A DNA stretch of 48,852 nucleotides from Lachnospiraceae bacterium (GTDB lineage Bacteria; Bacillota; Clostridia; Lachnospirales; Lachnospiraceae): the NCBI GenBank assembly GCA_029005135.1, contig JAQXFO010000018.1, positions 1-48,852 on the forward strand, written 5' to 3'. The notes under the pieces were generated by a model, which was not told where the DNA came from, made no database searches, and saw only the letters and a program-made list of their open reading frames with translations. Below are positions 1 to 7,254 of this stretch, in pieces. The first letter of the stretch is position 1. The number at the start of each line of letters is the position of its first letter. Position numbers and translations under genes: made by a program.

Positions 1-74
1 GACTGATTTATAGAATCTTAACCGCTTACGAAACAGAGAAAGGAGTCCCTCGAGGAGACTTCTTTTTTTGTGCC
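1..74 (+). repeat. Copy of the small-peptide unit 3' tail (truncated by window edge)
   Basis: Positions 1-60 are identical to 774-833, which is the 3' untranslated tail and terminator of the 19-residue peptide unit at 690-749. The match continues with small changes to about position 74. The window therefore appears to start inside the tail of another copy, whose coding part would lie to the left. That upstream part is not visible. Confidence 0.85.
40..69 (+). terminator. Intrinsic terminator of truncated peptide unit
   Basis: AGGAGTC at 41-47 pairs with GACTTCT at 57-63 with one G-U pair, followed by a T run to 69. It is the same hairpin as the terminator at 813-842. Confidence 0.8.
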
Positions 75-81
75 GTTTTCG

Positions 82-150
82 TCACGCGTTCTTCATCACT
101 TCCCACAAGACACACACCGGTAAAAGCAGAATACATATCACAGTCAACAT
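82..150 (-). CDS. 22-residue hydrophobic peptide ORF
   Basis: A short open frame reads ATG at 150 to TGA at 82. A strong Shine-Dalgarno, GGAGG, lies 6 bases upstream (157-161). The peptide starts MLTVICILLLPVCVLWEV and ends in K-N-A, so almost all of it is one hydrophobic helix with a short basic tail. It sits about 58 bp downstream of, and on the same strand as, the membrane protein at 208-528, and may be a small membrane peptide of that operon. No known family was recognised. Short frames with a Shine-Dalgarno can occur by chance, so translation is an inference. Confidence 0.45.
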   Translation of the reverse strand: MLTVICILLLPVCVLWEVMKNA

Positions 151-207
151 AGAACACCTCCATAAAAAATCTAAAGCGTTAGATACCGGAACCGCCGCGC
201 ATTTTTC

Positions 208-528
208 TTACGATTTCAGACTTCTCCTGATCACCACCAGAATCGCAATGACAACGAAGAGTCCCACCCATGGCAGCGTGATCACAAGCGCAGGGCTAAA
301 TAGCATAGCCGATATGACCCCCATGAAGACAATGGTAAGGAAGAAGGCCAGGTTATCGAGAACGCGCCATACCTTCACCTCCCGCCCGTCGGTGTCATGA
401 CCATGCTCAGCCGGCTTCCGGCCGCCGGCACGGCTGTCCCCGGAAGTTCTCATTACCTCCATGTCCATATAGCTGTCAAAGGCATCGTGGCTGCCGCTGC
501 CATTCCAATCCATACCAAAATCTTCCAT
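208..528 (-). CDS. Small two-helix membrane protein, unknown function
   Basis: This 106-residue protein has an acidic and polar N-terminal half (about residues 1-50, rich in D, S, G and M). Two hydrophobic helices follow (about 57-75 and 80-99), and the end is basic (RRSLKS), which suggests cytoplasmic ends on both sides of a membrane hairpin. AGGAGG lies just upstream of the ATG, so the start is well supported. A 22-residue hydrophobic peptide frame follows on the same strand. No enzymatic motif or recognised family is visible; it could be an accessory or stress membrane protein. Confidence 0.8.
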   Translation of the reverse strand: MEDFGMDWNGSGSHDAFDSYMDMEVMRTSGDSRAGGRKPAEHGHDTDGREVKVWRVLDNLAFFLTIVFMGVISAMLFSPALVITLPWVGLFVVIAILVVIRRSLKS

Positions 529-621
529 ACCGCTGCCTCCTGTTTCCCCGGCGCTTTATTATATCTATTTTGTATTATTTGTTCATTATAATACATATTT
601 CACATATTTCTTTGTTCGCTG

Positions 622-689
622 TATTATCATATCAGAAACAAGGAAACAACTTCCTATCATACCAATACCAAATGAAAGGAGATCCTGTT
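622..689 (+). promoter_or_regulatory. Conserved 5' region of peptide unit A (-10 like TATTAT plus leader)
   Basis: Positions 622-689 align without gaps to 2567-2634 with only 5 mismatches in 68 bases; further upstream the two loci share no clear alignment. The block starts with TATTAT, a plausible -10 element, and contains a small GGAA/TTCC inverted repeat. It ends with GAAAGGAG seven bases before the ATG. The abrupt start of similarity at TATTAT suggests promoter plus transcribed leader. Confidence 0.6.
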
Positions 690-749
690 ATGAAGATCAA
701 ATCATTCCTGAAAGACTATTACGAATCCTTCTACGGCGTTCGCTTCTGA
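690..749 (+). CDS. 19-residue peptide, copy A
   Basis: The frame encodes MKIKSFLKDYYESFYGVRF and stops with TGA. A good Shine-Dalgarno (AAAGGAG) precedes it and an intrinsic terminator closes the unit at 813-842. A second copy at 2635-2694 differs at six bases: three silent, one stop-codon swap (TGA/TAA) and two conservative replacements (K4R, S12A). That pattern fits selection on the peptide. The sequence is basic at the N-terminus and aromatic in the second half (YY, FY, RF), with no signal peptide or cysteine. It does not match any pheromone, toxin or leader peptide I know. The unit stands alone, pointing away from the genes on either side. Confidence 0.65.
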   Translation: MKIKSFLKDYYESFYGVRF

Positions 750-773
750 TTCACGACAGACGAACAGACGGCT

Positions 774-847
774 GACTGATTTATAGAATCTTAACCGCTT
801 ACGAAACAGAGAAAGGAGTCCCTCGAGGAGACTCCTTTTTTTGTGCC
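774..847 (+). repeat. Repeat of window-start tail sequence
   Basis: This is the 3' tail of peptide unit A. Positions 774-833 match 1-60 exactly and similarity continues through the T run. It shows that the cassette to the left of the window and unit A are recent duplicates, while the tail of unit B (2695-2790) is unrelated in sequence. Confidence 0.85.
813..842 (+). terminator. Intrinsic terminator of peptide unit A
   Basis: AGGAGTC (814-820) pairs with GACTCCT (830-836) around CCTCGAGGA, followed by seven T residues. It lies 64 bases after the peptide stop. Confidence 0.85.
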
Positions 848-957
848 TCCGCCTTCCTTCGGGCATTGTCATTGTCTCTCAGAAGCTGTCCAAAAGAACG
901 CCCCCAAAAGTGCCAATCACGCCAAATTCACGCTTCCGGCTCATTTTCGCCTTTTCT

Positions 958-2256
958 CTACGGCTGGCAGCGCTGACAGGGCTGATACCCCTGTGCGATC
1001 ACTTCCTCCCGCGTCCCGGTAAAATACGCCTTATTCTTCTCCTTCATTTCCTTCACACTGTCGCAAGCGGGCCTGTGAAAACGGTGCGTGTTCGTATTCA
1101 GGACGTACGACAGCTCTGACTCGCTGCCACTGTCACCGGCCGGAACGGCAGTGCCGCCAGCCTCCGACGGTTCCGTCTGTGAGGCCGGGGTATTTTCCTT
1201 TTCCAGGGCGATCGTCAGTTCATGCCCGTCGGAGGTGATGGTGATATCACCGTTTGTGTCTGTTCGGAAAACAGCCGCCCCCGCCGCTTCCAGGCGCTTC
1301 ACCACGCTGTTGTCCGGCAGGCCGTAGCTATTGCCGCTGCCCACGGAAATCACCGCGATTGACGGATCCACCGCCTGAAGGAAGGCCTCCGTCGTCCCGG
1401 TTTGGCTGCCGTGATGGGCAGTCTTGAGCACATCGGCCCGGAGATCCTCACCGCGAAGCAGCATCGCCTCCTCCGACGGCTGCTCCGCATCTCCGGTAAA
1501 GAGAAAGGACGTCTCCCCGAAGGTCACCTTCAGCACGATCGAGGTATCGTTGACGCTGCTGCCCTCGTTAACCCCCAGGATAGCGACGGAAGCCGCTCCC
1601 AGTGCATATTGATCGCCGACCGAAGGCACTGTGATGCCGCCGCCGTTTTGCTCCGCATAGGTTTTAAAATGCTGAAAGACCTCCCCCTCATAATCCGTCA
1701 CGGGGCACAGCGTCAGATCCGCCGTCGTGTAACTGAGCGCACCGGCGAGGCCGCCGATATGATCTTCATGGGCATGACTGGCCACAAGCAGGGACAGCTT
1801 CGGGACCTGAAGATCCTTCAGCACCGTATAGATCAGGCTCGAAGCTTCCCGGCCGCCGCCATCGATCAGCATATAGTGGCCATCGCAGCAGACAAGCGCG
1901 GCATCCGCCTGCCCCACGTCAAGAAAACGCACCCACAGGGAGGAACCCTCCGGCAGCGCTTCCGCCGTCGAATCCGGTTCCGTGGTATCTGCCGGCTCAA
2001 TGGTCGGGTTATCTGCCGGTTCCGATTCAGACGCCGTCTCCGATTCCGATTCAGACGCCGTCTCCGGTTCCGATGCCATCGCCGAAATCGCTGCTTCGGC
2101 CGAGATCGCCGGCTCCTTTTCCGCCGACGACACCTCACCGCGGCACCCGGACAGCATAAGACAGGCCGTGAAGACGACCGTCAGCAGGGCCGCCGCCGGC
2201 CGCCGGGCCTTCCCGGTTCGCTCTTTTCTGTTTTTTTGACAATATCTGATCGGCAT
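958..2256 (-). CDS. ComEC-like metallo-beta-lactamase-fold lipoprotein
   Basis: A secreted, membrane-anchored MBL-fold hydrolase of about 432 residues. The start at 2256 is chosen over an in-frame ATG at 2388, because a promoter-like pair (2317-2345) and a minus-strand hairpin lie between them. It opens with a basic region and a lipobox LSGC (Cys38), then a Ser/Glu-rich repetitive linker (ASESESETASESEP) encoded by imperfect DNA repeats near 2000-2090. The MBL domain carries SHAHEDH for metal binding, plus FTGDAE and AHHGS, as in the hydrolase domain of ComEC/Rec2. The C-terminus (about the last 50 residues, from YVLNTNTHRFHRP to CQRCQP) has a conserved C...CxxC pattern typical of small zinc-ribbon-like or Ada-like tails on Firmicutes nucleases. 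Substrate is unknown; extracellular nuclease or phosphodiesterase activity is plausible. Confidence 0.9.
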   Translation of the reverse strand: MPIRYCQKNRKERTGKARRPAAALLTVVFTACLMLSGCRGEVSSAEKEPAISAEAAISAMASEPETASESESETASESEPADNPTIEPADTTEPDSTAEALPEGSSLWVRFLDVGQADAALVCCDGHYMLIDGGGREASSLIYTVLKDLQVPKLSLLVASHAHEDHIGGLAGALSYTTADLTLCPVTDYEGEVFQHFKTYAEQNGGGITVPSVGDQYALGAASVAILGVNEGSSVNDTSIVLKVTFGETSFLFTGDAEQPSEEAMLLRGEDLRADVLKTAHHGSQTGTTEAFLQAVDPSIAVISVGSGNSYGLPDNSVVKRLEAAGAAVFRTDTNGDITITSDGHELTIALEKENTPASQTEPSEAGGTAVPAGDSGSESELSYVLNTNTHRFHRPACDSVKEMKEKNKAYFTGTREEVIAQGYQPCQRCQP

Positions 2257-2316
2257 ATCTCTGACTGTAACTCTGCTTTTTATCTTGAATACTTTGTTGA
2301 CCTGAAAACAAAAATC

Positions 2317-2345
2317 ATTATAGTGCCTGTCAACACGGATTTCCA
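2317..2345 (-). promoter_or_regulatory. Candidate promoter of the MBL lipoprotein
   Basis: On the minus strand TGGAAA (2345-2340) and TATAAT (2322-2317) are 17 bases apart. Transcription would start near 2310, about 55 bases before the chosen ATG at 2256. Confidence 0.55.
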
Positions 2346-2378
2346 GCTTCCGCTCCCGGGGAAAACGACAAAGAAAAC

Positions 2379-2406
2379 GGGAGCGCATCGTTCAGAATGC
2401 GCTCCC
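2379..2406 (-). terminator. GC-rich hairpin, weak minus-strand terminator
   Basis: GGGAGCGCAT (2379-2388) and ATGCGCTCCC (2397-2406) form a perfect 10 bp stem. On the minus strand it is followed by GTTTTCTTTG. It lies upstream of the MBL promoter and may insulate that gene from leftward transcripts. Confidence 0.5.
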
Positions 2407-2455
2407 GCTCACCGTGTCAGACCCGGCTGCCTGATCTCCTGATGCGATTCCCGTA

Positions 2456-2481
2456 CAAAAAGGGACTGCTGCGGCAGTCCC
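2456..2481 (-). terminator. Minus-strand intrinsic terminator
   Basis: GGGACTGC/GCAGTCCC form an 8 bp stem (2462-2481), with five T residues following on the minus strand (2461-2457). It probably stops leftward transcription from the YjiH-like gene at 2805-4142 before it reaches the MBL gene. Confidence 0.7.
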
Positions 2482-2566
2482 TTCCCGGCAAGATGCGTAT
2501 CTTATTATATCTTTTTTATATCATAATAAACTTCTTATAGTTTTTTACTTTTCCCTTCATTCGCGT

Positions 2567-2634
2567 TATTATCATATCAGAAACAAGGAAACAACTTCCA
2601 TTCATACCCATATCAAATGAAAGGAGAGCCTGTT
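2567..2634 (+). promoter_or_regulatory. Conserved 5' region of peptide unit B
   Basis: Gapless counterpart of 622-689, with TATTAT at 2567-2572. In this copy TTTACT lies 17 bases upstream and could serve as a -35. The Shine-Dalgarno GAAAGGAG is conserved. Confidence 0.6.
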
Positions 2635-2694
2635 ATGAAGATCAGATCATTCCTGAAAGATTATTACGAAGCCTTCTATGGTGTTCGCTTCTAA
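2635..2694 (+). CDS. 19-residue peptide, copy B
   Basis: The frame encodes MKIRSFLKDYYEAFYGVRF and stops with TAA. It aligns gaplessly with copy A (690-749) together with 68 bases of leader, 11 mismatches over 128 bases in total. Similarity ends at the stop codon, so the 3' tail and terminator (2758-2784) are different in sequence but equivalent in form. Independent conservation of leader, reading frame, length and a downstream terminator supports a real gene. Function is unknown; a signalling peptide, small membrane-binding peptide or leader function are all possible. Confidence 0.65.
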   Translation: MKIRSFLKDYYEAFYGVRF

Positions 2695-2757
2695 GTCAGC
2701 AGCAAACAGCAGCAGCCTGACACGATTTTAAAAATCCATACCGTTTTCATACAAAGG

Positions 2758-2784
2758 AAGAAGCCTGCAGCGGCTTCTTTTTTT
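2758..2784 (+). terminator. Intrinsic terminator of peptide unit B
   Basis: AAGAAGCC (2758-2765) pairs with GGCTTCTT (2772-2779), followed by T residues to 2784. It is 64 bases after the peptide stop, the same distance as in unit A. Confidence 0.85.
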
Positions 2785-2804
2785 GCGGCCGCGGTGAATC
2801 CCTG

Positions 2805-4142
2805 TCAGAATATCAGCTGCGCAATGGGGCAGACGATCAGGAAGGAAATGATCGTGCGCTCGAGGTAGATCACGAACATCTCAAAGAGGTTGACCGGCAG
2901 TCTGGAAGCCAGGATGAGGCCGCCGACCTCCGACAGGTAGAGCACCTGCGTGACGGAGACGACCGCCACGATAAAGCGGGTCATGGCACTGACACCGGCG
3001 CCGGCGATGAGGATCGACGGTGTGAACATATCCACAAAGCCGACAATGACGGTAGACGCCGCCTCCGCCGCTTCCGGCACCCCGAGGAGGGACAGGAAGG
3101 GCTTGAAGGGCAGGCCGAGCCAGGTGAAGACCGGCGTTTTGTTGGCGATCAGAAGGGCGATCGTGCCGATGCACATGACGGTAGGCAGCACACCGAACCA
3201 CATTTTGGCGGAATTCAGTACCCCGCTTTTCAGGAATTCGCCCACGCCTTTGTGTTCGGAGACACGCTTCATCGCCAGGGCCATGCCGTATGCACGGCTG
3301 TTCTTGTATCCCGCCGGGATCGTTTCCGCCATCTTCCGTCCTTCCTTCAGATAGGTATCCGGCTTACGGCTGAGCGGCCATATCCGCGGACAGATCAGGG
3401 CGCAGACAATACCCACCAGGACGATCACCAGATAGTAGATGCCGAACATTTCCACAAGTCCCACCTGGTCGAGCACGACAAGGCTGAAGGTGATGGAGAC
3501 CGCCGAAAATGTCGTCGCGATGACGGAGGCCTCCCGGGCGGAATAAAAACCGCCCTCATACTGGTTGCAGGTTAACATAACACCAAGGGTGCCGTCACCG
3601 ATCCAGGAAGTGATGCAGTCGACCGCCGCGCGGCCCGGCACCGTGAACACCGGGCGCATGATCTTCGTCAGCAGCGCTCCGATGTATTCCAGCAGACCGA
3701 AGTCCAGAAGGAGCGGCAGCAGCAGCCCCGCCATGACGAAGATAATGACCAGCGTACACAGAAGGTCATTGAGAATAAAACCGCCCTGATCACCGTCGGC
3801 TATCACCGCAAGCCACCCTGTCTCCGGTCCAAGATAGGCAATCCAGCAAAACAGGCAGCCCAGCACGCGCACCACGGTCCAGAAGGGCGTCGTCGAAAAG
3901 GTCTCCTTCAAAAGGCGGCTGTTCTCGATGAAGGCCGGCCCGAAAAGGGCGAAAACCGACATCACAGCCGAGACCGTCAGAATCAGCGTACACAGAAGAG
4001 GCAGGTAAGCACCGACCGCACCGGCAATGATATCGGCGATGATTTTGACGATCACCGTCCAGCTGCCGTCGTATTTCACCGGAATCATAAAGAGAAGGAC
4101 ACCGGCCAGGGAGGGAATGACAAAGAGACATTTGTTTTTCAT
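2805..4142 (-). CDS. YjiH-like multi-pass membrane protein (nucleoside-recognition 'Gate' type)
   Basis: A 445-residue protein with about ten hydrophobic helices. It resembles the YjiH family, whose members contain nucleoside-recognition/Gate domains related to the spore maturation proteins SpmA and SpmB. Supporting features are the long helical repeats with GDGTLGVMLTCNQYEGGFYSAREASVIATTFSAVS in the centre (key block GxYSxREASVIAT) and FVDMFTPSILIAGAGVS near the C-terminus. The transported solute is unknown for this family. The gene stands alone on the minus strand, with a terminator at 2456-2481 downstream and thioredoxin divergently transcribed upstream. Confidence 0.8.
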   Translation of the reverse strand: MKNKCLFVIPSLAGVLLFMIPVKYDGSWTVIVKIIADIIAGAVGAYLPLLCTLILTVSAVMSVFALFGPAFIENSRLLKETFSTTPFWTVVRVLGCLFCWIAYLGPETGWLAVIADGDQGGFILNDLLCTLVIIFVMAGLLLPLLLDFGLLEYIGALLTKIMRPVFTVPGRAAVDCITSWIGDGTLGVMLTCNQYEGGFYSAREASVIATTFSAVSITFSLVVLDQVGLVEMFGIYYLVIVLVGIVCALICPRIWPLSRKPDTYLKEGRKMAETIPAGYKNSRAYGMALAMKRVSEHKGVGEFLKSGVLNSAKMWFGVLPTVMCIGTIALLIANKTPVFTWLGLPFKPFLSLLGVPEAAEAASTVIVGFVDMFTPSILIAGAGVSAMTRFIVAVVSVTQVLYLSEVGGLILASRLPVNLFEMFVIYLERTIISFLIVCPIAQLIF

Positions 4143-4308
4143 CAGACTCAGCCTCGTTTCTTCATAGTCACAGCTTCTCTATCATACCAGAAGACCTCCC
4201 CGGAACACAATCCCGTAACAAAAGCACAGACTTTTTCCGTGTATTGCGTTATGATAGAACCATCAAAGCAACATCCCGCTGTACAGATCATAAAAGGAGG
4301 ATACTGTT

Positions 4309-4620
4309 ATGTCAGTGATTACGGTAACAAAAGAAAATTTTGAAGCTGTTGTGTTGAAAGCCGACCGTCCGGTACTGCTGGATTTCTGGGCTTCCTGGTG
4401 CGGCCCCTGCCGTATCGTCAGCCCTATCGTGGATGAGATCGCCGAAGAGCGCTCCGACATCATCGTCGGCAAGATCAACGTGGATGAGGAATCGGCTCTG
4501 GCCTCTGAATTCAGCATCATGAGTATCCCGACGCTGGTGGTCGTCAAGGACGGCCGTATCGTCAATCAGGCCGTCGGCGCCAGGCCGAAGGCGCAGATTG
4601 AGGCGCTGCTGAACAGCTGA
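4309..4620 (+). CDS. trxA: Thioredoxin
   Basis: A cytosolic disulfide reductase of 103 residues, the normal size of a single thioredoxin domain. The active site WCGPC is at residues 30-34, preceded by the typical LLDFWAS strand. The cis-proline loop SIPTLVV and the C-terminal G-A-R-P-K follow in family order. AAAGGAGGATACTGTT precedes the ATG. It is divergent from the YjiH-like gene and convergent with nrdD, sharing a bidirectional terminator with it. Thioredoxins can reduce class I/II reductases, but class III NrdD normally uses formate, so proximity to nrdD need not be functional. Confidence 0.97.
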   Translation: MSVITVTKENFEAVVLKADRPVLLDFWASWCGPCRIVSPIVDEIAEERSDIIVGKINVDEESALASEFSIMSIPTLVVVKDGRIVNQAVGARPKAQIEALLNS

Positions 4621-4717
4621 GCCATCCGATGCTCAAGACCGCAGCATACCCGCCCGCCGCTGTGATCGACCTCAACGACGGGCGCTGTGCTGTCACGGCA
4701 CCGTGTTTCTTAACAAA

Positions 4718-4763
4718 AGAAGGTGCTGCGAAGGAGATCCTTTCTCTTTCGCAGCACCTTTTT
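4718..4763. terminator. Bidirectional intrinsic terminator between trxA and nrdD
   Basis: AAGGTGCTGCGAA (4720-4732) pairs with TTCGCAGCACCTT (4748-4760). T runs occur on both strands, so it can serve both convergent genes. Confidence 0.85.
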
Positions 4764-4816
4764 ATGCCTTCGCGGCTTTTTCTTTTGTATTCTCTAAGGC
4801 TTGACAGCGGCCGGCT

Positions 4817-7000
4817 TTACAGATGCAGCACGCGGTCCGTGATTTCCTGCGTTCTGCCCTGATTCCAGAACTGCGTGCCGATATAGCCGCAGGTTCTTCT
4901 GGCGACGAACATCTTGTCCTGGTCGGTGTTGCCGCAGTTCGGGCAGCGCCAGATCAGCTTGCCGTTCTCATTTTCCTTGATCTCGATCTCACCGTCGTAG
5001 CCGCAGGCTTCGCAGTAATCGCTCTTGGTGTTGAGCTCGGCGTACATGATGTTGTCATAGATGTACTTCATAACGGACAGCACCGCCGGAATGTTGTTCT
5101 GCATGTTCGGCACTTCCACGTAGCTGATGGCGCCGCCCGGTGACAGCTTCTGGAAATCGGCCTCAAACTTCAGCTTGCTGAAGGCGTCGATCTGCTCCGT
5201 GACATGAACGTGATAGCTGTTGGTGATGTAGTTCTTGTCGGTCACACCCGGAATGATGCCGAAGCGCTTCTGCAGGCACTTGGCGAACTTGTAGGTGGTG
5301 GATTCCATCGGCGTGCCGTAGACGGAATAGCTGATATTCTCGGCTTCCTTCCACTCGCGGCACTTGTCGTTCAGACGCTGCATCACCGCCAGCGCAAAGG
5401 GCTTGGCCTCCGGATCGGTATGGGACTTGCCTGTCATACGGACGCACATCTCGTACAGACCGGCATAGCCAAGGGACAGAGTCGAATAGCCGCCGTACAG
5501 CAGCTTATCGATCTTCTCGCCTTTATTCAGACGGGCGATGGCGCCGTTCTGCCACAGGATCGGAGCTACATCGGAAATGGTGCCGCGCAGTCTTTCGTGA
5601 CGGCAGCGCAAGGCCCGGTGGCACAGCTCAAGACGTTCGTCGAGGACCTGCCAGAAGCGATCCATATCGCCTTCGGCGGTGCAGGCCACGTCGACCAGGT
5701 TGATGGTCACGACGCCCTGATTGAAACGGCCGTAGAACTTGTGGGTGCCGTCTTCATTTCTCTGGGAATCCTCCACCGTCAGGAAGGAGCGGCAGCCCAT
5801 GCAGGGGTAAACGTTGCCGTTCTTGTATTCCTTCATCTTCTTGGCGGAGATGTAATCCGGCACCATACGCTTGGCGCTGCACTTGGCGGCCAGTTCCGTC
5901 AGGTACCAGTACGGAGAATCTTCGGTGATATTGTCTTCATCCAGCACGTAGATCAGCTTCGGGAAGGCCGGTGTGATCCAGACTCCCTTCTCGTTCTTGA
6001 CGCCCTGCATACGCTGGATCAGGACTTCCTTGATGATGGCCGCCAGATCCTCCCGGGTCTGGCCTTCCGGCACCTCGTCAAGATACATGAACATCGTAAC
6101 GAAGGGGGCCTGACCGTTGCAGGTCATCAGGGTGATGAGCTGGTACTGGATCGTCTGAATGCCCTTGACGATCTCTTCGTGCAGGCGCATCTCCGTGATC
6201 TTGTTGATGATGGCGTCATCCAGCGGCTCGCCGCAGGCATTGCGCTCTTCGATGATGGAGGCGCGGATCTTGCGGCGGCTGACATCCACAAAGGGCGCCA
6301 GATGGGACAGCGTGAAGGACTGGCCGCCGTACTGGTTGGAGGCGACCTGGGCCACGATCTGGGTGGTCACGTTGCAGGCGGTGTGGAAGCTGTGCGGTCT
6401 CTCGATCATGGTCTCGGAGATGACGGTGCCGTTCTGCAGCATATCCTCCAGATTGATCAGGTCGCAGTTATGCTCGCGCTGGGCAAAATAATCGGAGTCG
6501 TGGAAATGAATGATGCCCTGTTCATGGGCCTGGACAATCTCCTCCGGCAGCAGGATGCGGCGTGTCAGATCTTTGCTGACCTCGCCGGCCATATAGTCGC
6601 GCTGGGTGGAATTGATGACCGGGTTCTTGTTGGAGTTCTCCTGTTTGACCTCCTCGTTGGCCTGATCGATCAGGGCCAGGATGCCGTCATCCGTGGTGTT
6701 GGACTTGCGGGCCAGGTTTCTCTTATAACGGTAACGGACGTACTTCTGGGCCACTTCAAAACCGCGCATCTCCATGATGCCCGTCTCGACCATATCCTGG
6801 ATATCCTCGACGTTGACGGCATGGGTGGATTCCGCCACACGTTTGGAAATATTGTCGGCAATGGCCTTGATCTGGTATTCATTCATCTGATGAATGCGGT
6901 CAACCTCGTTGTTGGCCTTCTCAATGGCGCGGATGATCTTCTCCTCATTGAAGGAGACCTCCTCGCCGCTTCTCTTGATGATATTCGTCTTAACTTCCAT
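4817..7000 (-). CDS. nrdD: Anaerobic (class III) ribonucleoside-triphosphate reductase
   Basis: A 727-residue glycyl-radical enzyme that reduces NTPs to dNTPs without oxygen. The N-terminus (about residues 5-90) is an ATP-cone regulatory domain (IIKRSGEEVSFNEEKI). The catalytic barrel follows, with GCRSFL among its loops. The C-terminal zinc site uses Cys663, Cys666, Cys686 and Cys689, and the glycyl-radical loop RTCGYIG (radical Gly about 705) is 22 residues from the end. GGGGAGTG precedes the ATG. The activase NrdG, usually the next gene, is absent; a terminator follows instead. Tandem NrdR boxes lie upstream (7034-7081). Confidence 0.97.
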   Translation of the reverse strand: MEVKTNIIKRSGEEVSFNEEKIIRAIEKANNEVDRIHQMNEYQIKAIADNISKRVAESTHAVNVEDIQDMVETGIMEMRGFEVAQKYVRYRYKRNLARKSNTTDDGILALIDQANEEVKQENSNKNPVINSTQRDYMAGEVSKDLTRRILLPEEIVQAHEQGIIHFHDSDYFAQREHNCDLINLEDMLQNGTVISETMIERPHSFHTACNVTTQIVAQVASNQYGGQSFTLSHLAPFVDVSRRKIRASIIEERNACGEPLDDAIINKITEMRLHEEIVKGIQTIQYQLITLMTCNGQAPFVTMFMYLDEVPEGQTREDLAAIIKEVLIQRMQGVKNEKGVWITPAFPKLIYVLDEDNITEDSPYWYLTELAAKCSAKRMVPDYISAKKMKEYKNGNVYPCMGCRSFLTVEDSQRNEDGTHKFYGRFNQGVVTINLVDVACTAEGDMDRFWQVLDERLELCHRALRCRHERLRGTISDVAPILWQNGAIARLNKGEKIDKLLYGGYSTLSLGYAGLYEMCVRMTGKSHTDPEAKPFALAVMQRLNDKCREWKEAENISYSVYGTPMESTTYKFAKCLQKRFGIIPGVTDKNYITNSYHVHVTEQIDAFSKLKFEADFQKLSPGGAISYVEVPNMQNNIPAVLSVMKYIYDNIMYAELNTKSDYCEACGYDGEIEIKENENGKLIWRCPNCGNTDQDKMFVARRTCGYIGTQFWNQGRTQEITDRVLHL

Positions 7001-7033
7001 GCTTTTACACTCCCCACTTATGCAAACGAGATA

Positions 7034-7081
7034 TTACTAAATATTGTTTGTCCCGTCATGATGTTTCACTATATATTGTGC
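7034..7081 (-). promoter_or_regulatory. Tandem NrdR boxes in the nrdD promoter
   Basis: Two sites match the NrdR box core CwAtATaTwG: CTAAATATTG (box 7034-7049) and CTATATATTG (box 7066-7081). Their equivalent positions are 32 bases apart, about three helical turns, as is usual for NrdR pairs. The second box overlaps a plausible minus-strand -10 (TATATA) whose -35 would be TTGCGC. Repression of nrdD when dNTP/ATP is high is inferred from the family. Confidence 0.85.
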
Positions 7082-7217
7082 TTTTATACTATAGCGCAAA
7101 CACCACATCTTGGGAAGAGGAAAAAAAGCGAAAAAGTGACAAGTTTTTTCCGGCATTTTCTGGCAGAATCAACCATGGCCCGCTGCCGCCGGCGTCAGGG
7201 GAAAAATGCGCCTTTCG

Positions 7218-7247
7218 TTGGCATTTGCGGGAGCACCGTTGTATAAT
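7218..7247 (+). promoter_or_regulatory. Promoter of the YhhQ/VUT-like transporter
   Basis: TTGGCA (7218-7223) and TATAAT (7242-7247) are 18 bases apart. Transcription would begin near 7254, leaving a leader of about 70 bases that excludes the earlier in-frame ATG at 7206. Confidence 0.8.
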
Positions 7248-7254
7248 ACAACGC

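Noticed and set aside
2257-2388. N-terminal extension of the MBL lipoprotein to an ATG at 2388
   Set aside because: A promoter-like pair and a hairpin lie within it, no Shine-Dalgarno precedes 2388, and the extension would bury the lipoprotein signal.
5204-7246. 680-residue open frame on the plus strand
   Set aside because: It lies antisense over nrdD, whose domains are complete, and has no Shine-Dalgarno or recognisable domain. Long antisense frames are expected in GC-rich codon use.
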